A stretch of 25,821 bases of DNA from Lachnoclostridium sp. UBA3775 (GTDB taxonomy: Bacteria > Bacillota > Clostridia > Lachnospirales > Lachnospiraceae). A model generated the notes under the pieces. That model had not been told where the DNA came from. It ran no database searches and saw nothing but the letters and a program-made list of their open reading frames with translations. This document shows, in pieces, positions 1 through 7,607 of the stretch (position 1 is the stretch's first letter; each line of letters opens with the position of its first letter). The DNA lies in NCBI GenBank assembly GCA_002369525.1, contig DFFN01000168.1:1-25821 (forward strand), written 5' to 3'. Made by a program: the position numbers and the translations under genes.

Positions 1-1328
1 GTTTTCGGACACTCTCCCCCGATTTTTTTATGCCTTTCTTTAATGTCAGGCACTATTATGCGTACTTTTGTATCGCCCGGAACCGATTTTATTTCCAGCC
101 TTCCTTCGCACATAAGCTCCAGCCTTTCAATCAGATTACTGATGCCTATATGCTCCCGTTTATCCTTGTTTTCAAGCTTTTCATTGTCATCAAAGCCCGG
201 TCCGTCATCACTTACTTCAACGATATGCTCCCGGCCGTCAAAAAAGCTGCGTATCTTAACGCTGCCTCTTCCGTCTTTCTTGCTGCGTACTCCGTGGTTA
301 ACGGCATTTTCAACAACAGTCTGGACACTGAACGGAGGAATCATAAAATCGGTATCCTCATAATCCTCAAATAATTCCAGCTTATCCCCGAATCTTTCCT
401 TTTCCAGATAGAGATAGTTTTCAACGGTTGCAAATTCCTTTGACGCGGCAATGCATTCCGTATTATTTACAAAGTCCACGCTTCCGCGCAGAAAACTTAT
501 AAAATGATTAAGCACTTCCTCCGCTTTTTCCGGCTCGTCCAGATACGATCTGATCGTCGCCAGACAGTTATAAATGAAATGAGGCTTTATCTGGGCCATC
601 AGAATTTCCGTCTTCATCCTTTCGTTTTCGATTTCTTCGGCATAGTGCTTTTCCGCCTGATCTATCAGGAGGATCGTAAGCATGAACAATGACGAAAAGA
701 CGGTTCCGAACAGTATGAAATACAGGCCGTAAAACAGCATCTGCACTATTATTGCCAAAAACGGGATCACAATATAAACACCGAAGCCTATCCTTTCACG
801 ATAGTTCAGCTTCTTTCTCTCGCTTAAGAATATCACGATGTTTGTGAGCATCAAAAGCACCGGAGGAACAAGAAGCAAAGAATACAGCGGACCTCTGTGA
901 TAAACATTTTCACTGTCGTAGTAGTAGATCACTTCCGAAAACTGAGTAAAAACAAGTATGCAAAAATAACTCAGCCACAGAAAAACGACCAGTCTGAAGG
1001 ACTTTGCCTTTTTCCACTCCTTATTGCCCGCTGTATATAATAAAAATCCTGTCAGAAATGGCATCAGCAACGACGAAAGCACTGATTCGACAAATAAAAG
1101 GACAGTATCGACGGTGACCCAAATATGCCCCTTGTTAATCATAGTGATCTGGCCCACAAGATCACATAAAACATAACTTGTAAGTATGGCAAAAAAAACT
1201 ATGAAATAATGCCTGATTCCTTTCTTCAGATGGCGTATGAATATTGCCTGAAGCAGACCGATGACACTGATCATGAGTCCGGAGCTCGCAATTACCAGAT
1301 TTATATAAGCCAGTATCTTATCGTTCAT
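1..1328 (-). CDS. LytS/YehU-type sensor histidine kinase, C-terminal end cut by window edge
   Basis: An open frame runs from an ATG at 1328 to the left edge with no stop, giving 442 visible codons. About seven hydrophobic segments (roughly residues 8-30, 40-61, 71-98, 111-130, 147-168, 182-200, 203-222) are followed by a His_kinase domain with motif AQIKPHFIYN, placing the phospho-accepting His at residue 250. The ATPase N-box VVENAVNHG starts near residue 338, and DDGPGF and GISNLIERL follow as G-boxes. This is the architecture of LytS-family kinases that signal to LytTR response regulators. The start has GGGAG 7 nt upstream. It lies 14 nt after the DUF3592-like gene, so it is the third gene of an operon read from about 3191. 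A LytTR regulator just left of the window is expected but not seen. Confidence 0.9.
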   Translation of the reverse strand, partial: MNDKILAYINLVIASSGLMISVIGLLQAIFIRHLKKGIRHYFIVFFAILTSYVLCDLVGQITMINKGHIWVTVDTVLLFVESVLSSLLMPFLTGFLLYTAGNKEWKKAKSFRLVVFLWLSYFCILVFTQFSEVIYYYDSENVYHRGPLYSLLLVPPVLLMLTNIVIFLSERKKLNYRERIGFGVYIVIPFLAIIVQMLFYGLYFILFGTVFSSLFMLTILLIDQAEKHYAEEIENERMKTEILMAQIKPHFIYNCLATIRSYLDEPEKAEEVLNHFISFLRGSVDFVNNTECIAASKEFATVENYLYLEKERFGDKLELFEDYEDTDFMIPPFSVQTVVENAVNHGVRSKKDGRGSVKIRSFFDGREHIVEVSDDGPGFDDNEKLENKDKREHIGISNLIERLELMCEGRLEIKSVPGDTKVRIIVPDIKERHKKIGGECPK

Positions 1329-1342
1329 ATCAGTCTCCCGCT

Positions 1343-1744
1343 TTAATTTCTTTTAAAAATATAAAATGCTCCAAAGCAAAGATATGTGCCGAAGCCGAGA
1401 GTCATGATGCCGCCGATGATAAAACATATCACCATCGCCCATCTGCCGGATGCGGTGAGATCCGACGGATCCTTCGGATTGTATTTTATTTTTACCGTAT
1501 CTCCGACCCTGTAGCTTGATCTGGACTCATCGAGTTCTTCCGTATACTCCCTGCCGTCAACAGTATACTTAACAAAAACATGGTATGTGTCCGATTCATC
1601 ACCGGCTCCCGGTTCGATATCTATCTGAACGATTTCAGCAGTTGTTTCGGTGTAATTATCCTGTTTGTTCTTCTGGACAAAGCCCAGTACGAGCAGCACT
1701 ATACCGAATAAAAGTCCCAATACCGCTCCGATCAGTTGTTTCAT
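1343..1744 (-). CDS. DUF3592-like two-TM membrane protein
   Basis: A 133-residue protein has a hydrophobic N-terminal segment (about residues 5-24), a soluble beta-rich middle and a second membrane segment (about 105-127). The middle has the pattern typical of DUF3592: a T-A-x-I-V start after the first helix, then VKYTVDGREYTEEL, then YRVGDTVKIKYNPKDPSD. The family has no known reaction. Both ends are probably cytosolic with the beta domain outside, or the reverse; the sequence does not decide this. The ATG overlaps the TGA of the preceding gene by one base (TGATG), so the two are probably translationally coupled. Assignment to DUF3592 is from pattern memory and was not checked by a profile search. 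Confidence 0.8.
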   Translation of the reverse strand: MKQLIGAVLGLLFGIVLLVLGFVQKNKQDNYTETTAEIVQIDIEPGAGDESDTYHVFVKYTVDGREYTEELDESRSSYRVGDTVKIKYNPKDPSDLTASGRWAMVICFIIGGIMTLGFGTYLCFGAFYIFKRN

Positions 1745-3156
1745 CAGATACTCCTTTCCGTCAGCTCAAGCCCTTCGACCACCTGGTCGAGCACCGATAT
1801 ATCATCGGTCCTGAATTTACTCAAAGCTGTCATCTCTCTTATCTGTTCGTGCGTGTACCTGCCTTCCGGATAAAGAACCACCACTGCCCTGTCACCCTTT
1901 TGCAGGAAATTTCTCTCACCGAACTCCGTATATCTTGTGGCTCCGACAGAAACCAGGATTTTTTCGGGATATTCTGCTTCTTTTAGGTACTGCCCGACGT
2001 TTTCGGCAGGGCCCTGATCCTCCTGATGATTAAACTTATCAAGCATCCATCCTTTAAGCTTGCCGAATACATAGCTGTAATCTCTCACTGCTGAATCCGT
2101 TCCGTAGTCGTAAACCTCTCCGTTCCTTACCATGAAACTTGCGATCCTGTAATCCGCAATAGGGCTGTTTTCGTCAAAGCTTCCGATCTCGATCGGATTT
2201 GACGAGAAGCCTTTGCTGCAGGCGCCCCAGTTTTTCTTGAGGCTTATTTTCTTTGCTCCTTCGCGTCTTATCGAACAGTCATTTGAAGCGCCGAAGCAAA
2301 GAGGCAAAAGATCCGTGAGCACACCGTCCTTCCATTCTGCTTTAAAAACGATCGCACATTCCGGCTCTATCTGAAGCTTATCCTGGCCTGCAGGATAAAT
2401 TATCCTTTTACTGTCAAAGGGGAAGGTGTGCAAAAAGGCAGGACATTCAATATCCGCATCATGTGCACGGGGGATATAGGTCGGAAATATTGCCTTTGGT
2501 GCATTTTCTTCCGCCGTTACCACCTTTTCAAAATCCTTCGCTTCTCCCGCCTGTTCCAGATGTCCGGTGAAATTGCCTGCCACGCCGAAGCATGCCGTGT
2601 TTTTCGGATCAGGCTCTTCTCCGACAAGATGCACCGTTTTATAGCTATGTCCGGTAGCCGGCAGATATTTTTCAATCACTTCACGCGTCTTCATTTTCAG
2701 GCTTGAGGTGCACACACAGGGATGGCATCCAAGATATTCTCCCTTAAGCACATCCTCATCTATCAGAAGATTTACCTTGTGCTCCTTATCGTTCATAAGC
2801 CCCATGATGCTGACGGCACCGGGTTCTATGTCAAGATATTTAAGCATATCCTCCGGTCCTGCAAAGGACAGCCTTGCTGCTCCTATCTGCGAGGAAAGCT
2901 CTTTGGTTTTGAATTTTTTGTCGCCCGGCATCATGAGCAGGTAAAAATTTGTCTTCTGCCTGTTGCACAAAAAGAGGTTCTTGCAGATCAGAACGCCGAG
3001 CACGGCATCGATTTCATTGCAGGCCTCCATGTTGTTTGCCGGCTCATGATCGGTTCTTTTGTATTCAATTCCCAGGCCGTCAAGAAAGTCATAGGTTCTG
3101 ACCTCCCTTGGCAGACGTCCGCTCACATCCCCGGGTCTTCCGTTAAACAGTTCCAT
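1744..3156 (-). CDS. YbaK/ProX-type aminoacyl-tRNA editing domain fused to a second conserved domain (DUF5718-like)
   Basis: The N-terminal 170 residues or so resemble the YbaK/ProX (ProXp-ala, PrdX) trans-editing fold, which hydrolyses mischarged tRNA(Pro). Visible family-like features are a K-N-L-F-L block, a K-F-x-T-K-E-L segment, and G-A-V-S-I-M-G followed by V-N-L-L-I-D. From about residue 190 a second domain begins with GVAGNFTGHLEQAGEA and continues with FGASNDCSIRR, KKNWGACSKG, DYRIASF and VSVGATRYTEFGE. That pattern recalls DUF5718, whose function is unknown to me. The usual ProX length is about 165-170 residues, so 470 residues marks a fusion. The frame extends to a TTG at 3174, but the ATG at 3156 with GAGG 12 nt upstream is the better start. 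It is the first gene of the operon and overlaps the next gene. Confidence 0.8.
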   Translation of the reverse strand: MELFNGRPGDVSGRLPREVRTYDFLDGLGIEYKRTDHEPANNMEACNEIDAVLGVLICKNLFLCNRQKTNFYLLMMPGDKKFKTKELSSQIGAARLSFAGPEDMLKYLDIEPGAVSIMGLMNDKEHKVNLLIDEDVLKGEYLGCHPCVCTSSLKMKTREVIEKYLPATGHSYKTVHLVGEEPDPKNTACFGVAGNFTGHLEQAGEAKDFEKVVTAEENAPKAIFPTYIPRAHDADIECPAFLHTFPFDSKRIIYPAGQDKLQIEPECAIVFKAEWKDGVLTDLLPLCFGASNDCSIRREGAKKISLKKNWGACSKGFSSNPIEIGSFDENSPIADYRIASFMVRNGEVYDYGTDSAVRDYSYVFGKLKGWMLDKFNHQEDQGPAENVGQYLKEAEYPEKILVSVGATRYTEFGERNFLQKGDRAVVVLYPEGRYTHEQIREMTALSKFRTDDISVLDQVVEGLELTERSI

Positions 3157-3197
3157 ATTTTTCCGTAACCTCAAAAATTTATTATCATCCGAATCGT

Positions 3198-3206
3198 ATT
3201 ATACCA
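3198..3206 (-). promoter_or_regulatory. Extended -10 promoter for the ProX-fusion/DUF3592/LytS operon
   Basis: On the minus strand TGGTATAAT ends at 3198, giving a perfect TATAAT with a TGn extension. No good -35 box lies at 16-18 nt, which is normal for extended -10 promoters. The predicted start of transcription is near 3191, about 35 nt before the ATG at 3156. Confidence 0.6.
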
Positions 3207-3310
3207 CTTTATTTATTGTAAAACCGCATATTTTTTTATTTTTTTGACAGTTTTTTAATAACATAATAACACATGCCTGATTTTTTTTATATATTTTTTT
3301 AAAATTTTTG

Positions 3311-3339
3311 TTGACAAATTCCTGAAGATAGTGTATATT
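3311..3339 (+). promoter_or_regulatory. Promoter of the tRNA-Gly gene
   Basis: TTGACA at 3311-3316 and TATATT at 3334-3339 are separated by 17 nt. This near-consensus sigma-A promoter would start transcription near 3346, about 24 nt before the tRNA. The 135 bases to its left (about 3175-3310) are very AT-rich, with runs of T, and hold only the divergent operon promoter. Confidence 0.8.
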
Positions 3340-3369
3340 ATGTCTTGCGTTCACAAATGAACATGTTTT

Positions 3370-3441
3370 GCACGAGTGGCTCAGTGGTGGAGTATCGCCT
3401 TGCCAAGGCGAGGGTCGCGGGTTCGAATCCCGTCTCGTGCT
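3370..3441 (+). tRNA. tRNA-Gly (anticodon GCC)
   Basis: The cloverleaf can be read directly. The acceptor arms GCACGAG (3370-3376) and CTCGTGC (3434-3440) pair perfectly. The anticodon stem TCGCC/GGCGA encloses the loop TTGCCAA with anticodon GCC at 3402-3404. The T-arm holds GTTCGAATC. The CCA end is not encoded. The gene stands alone between a promoter and a terminator, as a monocistronic tRNA. Confidence 0.95.
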
Positions 3442-3453
3442 TATTTTATTTTC

Positions 3454-3480
3454 AAAGACCGGTTTTCCGGTCTTTTTTTA
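3454..3480 (+). terminator. Intrinsic terminator of the tRNA-Gly gene
   Basis: AAAGACCGG and CCGGTCTTT form a nine-pair stem around a TTTT loop, followed by a run of T. It lies 12 nt after the tRNA. Confidence 0.9.
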
Positions 3481-3530
3481 TTTTCTCCCTGCTTTTAAAA
3501 TATTTTCTTCTTTATTATTAATATGGGATA

Positions 3531-3539
3531 TGATATAAT
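3531..3539 (+). promoter_or_regulatory. Extended -10 promoter of the vWA operon
   Basis: TGATATAAT at 3531-3539 is a perfect -10 box with a TGn extension. The -35 region at 17 nt reads TTTATT and is weak. Transcription would start near 3546, leaving a leader of about 27 nt that contains the GGAGG ribosome site before the ATG at 3573. Confidence 0.6.
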
Positions 3540-3572
3540 TGATTCATCTATTCTTTTGGAACGGAGGATAAT

Positions 3573-6500
3573 ATGAGAATCAGTAAAAAACATGTAACGG
3601 CGATTCTGTCTCTTACATTTCTCATTCTTCTTGCTCTTTTTGTTTTTTACAGAAATGCAGATGCAGCAGAAAATGAAAAAGACAATTCAGCCGACAGGTA
3701 TATTTACCTTGCCGAACAGGCGGTAAATAACGGCAAGACGGATAAAGCGATATCCTATCTTAAAAAACTGTATTTAAGAAACGGCGATGTCCCCATGGGT
3801 ACCCTGCTCAACGCCAGGATCCAGGTTATAAAGAGCGATTATGCGGGTGCTTCCGTTCTCTATGACAAGCTTTCAAAAAGCGGCAATGAATCAATTTTTA
3901 CCGAAAGCGACAGGCAGTTTTTTACCGCCCTCAAAAACGGTATTGCCCTTACTCTTCCCGATGCCACTGCACTTATTGCGAGAATCGCAGCTCTTAAGGA
4001 AGAAGGCAAAAATCCCGAGGATTACGGCTATAGTGCAGAGCTTATTTCCGCATGCGAAAAAATCGCCGGCGGCGAGCTTGATTTTGCTGCCATGCTTCTT
4101 AAGGAAATCAAAAACGACATTGATGAAAAGGAGAAATCCGACAAAAGCTTTGCAAACCTTTCCGAAATACCGGAGCTTATCGATGTTATCAATCAGAATT
4201 ATTCAGAATACACCAAAAATCTCAGTCATTCAAAATTAAATGTTAAAAAAGCCAGCGAAAGGCTTACGGAGATCTATGAGGAAACTCCGGAAATCTTTGA
4301 TATTCCCGACCTCGACGAAGCCTATGTAAAGTCGCTTATAATGACCGACGATACCGATTCGCTTATCGATTACGCCGTATCTACCGAGTCCCAGGTTGCT
4401 CTTGTAACCGTAGCACAGCTTCTCGTTGACGAACATATCAGTGAAGACGATCTTCCGGGCGATTTCGTTGAAATCTCCACAAAAAAGCAGAGAGAGGTTT
4501 TAAAGCAGTGCAAGGAAGCCTTAAAGACAGCCGAGAAAAGTGTCGATGGCACAGAGCTTAAGGAACTCAACGAAAAAGTAACTACAGTTGAGAATATGCT
4601 TGATAATCCGGCTCTTACAGAGCTGGACACCAGGATCGATCCTTCCTCAGTCCCCGTTGAAGATCAGAGCAAGCTTCTTCTCGGTGCATCTACCTTCCAT
4701 TATGCCGAAGGCAGGACCGAGAAGGCAGACTCCGAGCTTTTGCAGAGTATCGAAACCTCAACCTTCAGTAATGACGACGAATACGCTTCCGTCTGTGAAA
4801 AACTTGTCGGGGTGGTTTACGGTTCAAACGGCAACAGTGATGTTAAAAACGTAAATTCCTACCTTTCCGATGCCTATGACATCGGTGTAATAAACAAAAA
4901 CCCGAAGGACAGGTCCGCCGATAACCGGGAGAATCCCGAAAAAGACCGGAAGCATGTTGCCGCAAAGGACTTCATAACTACCGAGGGTTCGGGATGTGTG
5001 AGCAAACAGCTTGCCATGATAAATTTAAGCAGCATCGATCTGTCACATTTCCCCGACGTTTCCTTCAACATACAGACCGGCAAGGCACTTGACCTTGACA
5101 ATCTCTCACTTGAACTTACCGACTGCGGTATCATCATTGATGATTTCAAGATCAAAAAGACTTCTTACAATGCAGCAAGAATATATATGGTCTGTGATAA
5201 ATCAGGAAGCATGGAGGGTTCGACCGATACTCTTCAGGCCGCCGTCAGAAGCTTTGCCTCAACCATCTCCGCCAGAGAAAAAATCGGTCTCATCGGTTTT
5301 TCAAGCAGTGTGGATTTTGACTCCGGCATAGTAGACGACCCCGCAAAGCTTGAAGACTTCATTAAAATGCTTCAGCCGAACGGAGGGACCCACATTTCTT
5401 CCGCTGCTTTTGCAGCACTTGAAAAGCTTTCCGGGAATCAGAATATTTTCAATGTCATTATCCTGATGACCGACGGCGAAGACAGCTCGTTCTATCCCGA
5501 TAACCTTAATGAGCTCAGACAGAAATGCGAAGCCAACAATATCGTTCTCTATACCATCGGACTTGGTTCAAGCACCAATCCCGATTACCTTACCAAAATT
5601 GCCGATTACGGCAACGGCAAATTTGTATACTGTACCGATGTTTCGGCACTCGAAGGCTTCTACGATTTCATACACTCCCAGATGGAGCATACTTATACGA
5701 TAAGTTTCAAGGCGCAGGACAGCTTTACTTCCGAACGTGTGCTGAAGCTTTCCAATTCGGATGATTCCTCATCAACCGAAAAGGCTTATGCCATTGATCC
5801 GGAAAAACTCGACACCGAGCCCGAAACACACGATTCCTCGTCTGTTTACGGCAGACCGGCATTGTATGGTTTAAAGGAGAGCAGGATCATAAAAGCTGAC
5901 TCAGACATTACCGCGACCGTACTCGGAGCTAATTTTGACCCCGGCACAAAATGTCTTGTGGAAATCCGCGGGGAAAACTATGCCAAAACTTTCCAGGCCA
6001 CATATAAAGATTCCGGCAGCTTCACCATCACCGTTCCGGGTATGATTCCCTACGGTAAATATACCGTTACGACAACGGTTACCAGGGGATTTTTCTCGGC
6101 AAGGGCTGTTGACGAGATCAAAATAATCGACGGCAATACCCAGACTCTTGTCTACGGCGCATATACCTTTAATGCAGACAAGATCACTAAAAGCTCTAAA
6201 AACACCGTGCTCTCCGGTAATGTCATGCTGGGAGATTACCTGTATTTCAAGGGCGATGTGATCCTGGAAGGAAATGTCGATACCGACAACTCCGTAAAGC
6301 TCACCGACAGTTCAGGCTGCTACGCCGTATTTAACAACGCAATGCCCGGACAGCTCGGAGAATACTACAAAAATACGACAAATCTGGGAATGCTCCGGGA
6401 TCTTACGCTTTACAACGATGCTGCACATCTTGACGATACCGATAATTACATGGTCGACGAGATAAGTCTGGATCCGACAGCGTTAGGTGCGCTTTACCTT

Positions 6501-7595
6501 GAAAAAGCTGCGGCACAGATTTATCCGGAGCAGATGATCATAAAAATGGAAAGAGGTTATTTCAACTTCCCCATGCTTGATAAAATCATCCGTCAGACCA
6601 CATCTTCCTCAATGTTCAGCGTGGAATTCAACCAGGAAGGTATCCTGAATTCCGAAGGCTTCTTCACCAAAGGCAAGCTTTCGCTCGGAGGACTCGACAA
6701 CAAGTTTAATTTCGGAAAGCATGCGATAAACCTTTCCGATTTCACCCTGGAATATGATACCTATTCCCACGATTACCAGCTTTCACTCGGCGTGTCACTG
6801 CCCTTTGCAAAGAAGGACATAAACGCCGGAGTTTCCATGGATCTCGGTTTCAAGGACGGTTCCTGGGACTCCGTAATGTTCCATTATTCGAATCCTCAGA
6901 GCATATATATTGTTCCCAACAAGGTTTCACTCAACAATTTCAGCTTCGGTGTCACGGATCTTGCCGATGAAGACTATCCGATTTACGACATCCCCAGTTT
7001 TTTCTGCAATGCCACCTTTAAGGGCGGAGCCGATATCGAAGTATTCAACCTCTCCGACAAGGCTACCATCCTCAAGGAGTTCTTCGGAAGCGATGTCACA
7101 CTTATCACTCTTGCAGATACGATGTTATCCTTCCGTTATAACGATCCCGTGATCACCGCGGAAAGCAACCTTAAGCTTTTCGGCCTGGTTGATTACGGCA
7201 AATGCGAATGCAAATTCGGAAACTTTACATATGATGATTATCTGCTCGGATTCTCCTCCGAGGATGTATTCGGAATGGATTATTCACTCTCCCAGGGACC
7301 TGAGATCGATTATCCCAATTTCAAGCTCAAGGTTCAGGGTACCACACGTGTCGGGATCAACAGCCTCGCATCATACTTTATCATGCGCGGTGACATTGAT
7401 TACTACCTGAGTTTCAGAAATATACATGAATCCGGCAGGATCAACGGTCTGTATGAGCTGGCGTTTGTATACGGCGACGGCGAAGATGTAACTCTTAACC
7501 TGATAATCAGGGAAGAAAATGTCGGAAAGGATCCAAAGGGCTTCCGCGGATATATTTCGCTAACAAATCCCGGAGTCGGAGTTGAATTCTACTAA
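3573..7595 (+). CDS. Very large secreted or membrane-anchored von Willebrand factor A (vWA) domain protein
   Basis: The 1340-residue product starts with a positively charged stretch and a hydrophobic segment (about residues 9-26), followed by ADA-A, a possible signal peptidase site. Residues about 38-215 look helical and TPR-like. A vWA domain spans about 535-710 with a complete MIDAS metal site: DKSGS from D542, the Thr of GGT at T606, and TDGED with D634. After it come beta-rich segments: an Ig/TIG-like stretch around 780-850, then a long region to the C-terminus with no family I recognise. No LPXTG motif is visible, so anchoring would be by an uncleaved signal segment or by partners. GGAGG lies 8 nt before the ATG. 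The next gene starts 12 nt after the stop, so they are one operon. Function is unknown; metal-dependent protein binding outside the membrane is inferred. Confidence 0.85.
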   Translation: MRISKKHVTAILSLTFLILLALFVFYRNADAAENEKDNSADRYIYLAEQAVNNGKTDKAISYLKKLYLRNGDVPMGTLLNARIQVIKSDYAGASVLYDKLSKSGNESIFTESDRQFFTALKNGIALTLPDATALIARIAALKEEGKNPEDYGYSAELISACEKIAGGELDFAAMLLKEIKNDIDEKEKSDKSFANLSEIPELIDVINQNYSEYTKNLSHSKLNVKKASERLTEIYEETPEIFDIPDLDEAYVKSLIMTDDTDSLIDYAVSTESQVALVTVAQLLVDEHISEDDLPGDFVEISTKKQREVLKQCKEALKTAEKSVDGTELKELNEKVTTVENMLDNPALTELDTRIDPSSVPVEDQSKLLLGASTFHYAEGRTEKADSELLQSIETSTFSNDDEYASVCEKLVGVVYGSNGNSDVKNVNSYLSDAYDIGVINKNPKDRSADNRENPEKDRKHVAAKDFITTEGSGCVSKQLAMINLSSIDLSHFPDVSFNIQTGKALDLDNLSLELTDCGIIIDDFKIKKTSYNAARIYMVCDKSGSMEGSTDTLQAAVRSFASTISAREKIGLIGFSSSVDFDSGIVDDPAKLEDFIKMLQPNGGTHISSAAFAALEKLSGNQNIFNVIILMTDGEDSSFYPDNLNELRQKCEANNIVLYTIGLGSSTNPDYLTKIADYGNGKFVYCTDVSALEGFYDFIHSQMEHTYTISFKAQDSFTSERVLKLSNSDDSSSTEKAYAIDPEKLDTEPETHDSSSVYGRPALYGLKESRIIKADSDITATVLGANFDPGTKCLVEIRGENYAKTFQATYKDSGSFTITVPGMIPYGKYTVTTTVTRGFFSARAVDEIKIIDGNTQTLVYGAYTFNADKITKSSKNTVLSGNVMLGDYLYFKGDVILEGNVDTDNSVKLTDSSGCYAVFNNAMPGQLGEYYKNTTNLGMLRDLTLYNDAAHLDDTDNYMVDEISLDPTALGALYLEKAAAQIYPEQMIIKMERGYFNFPMLDKIIRQTTSSSMFSVEFNQEGILNSEGFFTKGKLSLGGLDNKFNFGKHAINLSDFTLEYDTYSHDYQLSLGVSLPFAKKDINAGVSMDLGFKDGSWDSVMFHYSNPQSIYIVPNKVSLNNFSFGVTDLADEDYPIYDIPSFFCNATFKGGADIEVFNLSDKATILKEFFGSDVTLITLADTMLSFRYNDPVITAESNLKLFGLVDYGKCECKFGNFTYDDYLLGFSSEDVFGMDYSLSQGPEIDYPNFKLKVQGTTRVGINSLASYFIMRGDIDYYLSFRNIHESGRINGLYELAFVYGDGEDVTLNLIIREENVGKDPKGFRGYISLTNPGVGVEFY

Positions 7596-7607
7596 AAGGA
7601 TATAGAT

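Noticed and set aside
30..692. Plus-strand open frames at the left edge
   Set aside because: They are antisense to the LytS-type kinase, whose motifs are unmistakable and whose frame stays open to the edge.
3370..3441. tRNA-Gly as an integration site for a mobile element
   Set aside because: No integrase gene and no repeat of the tRNA 3' end was seen in the following sequence; the region downstream is an ordinary operon with its own promoter.
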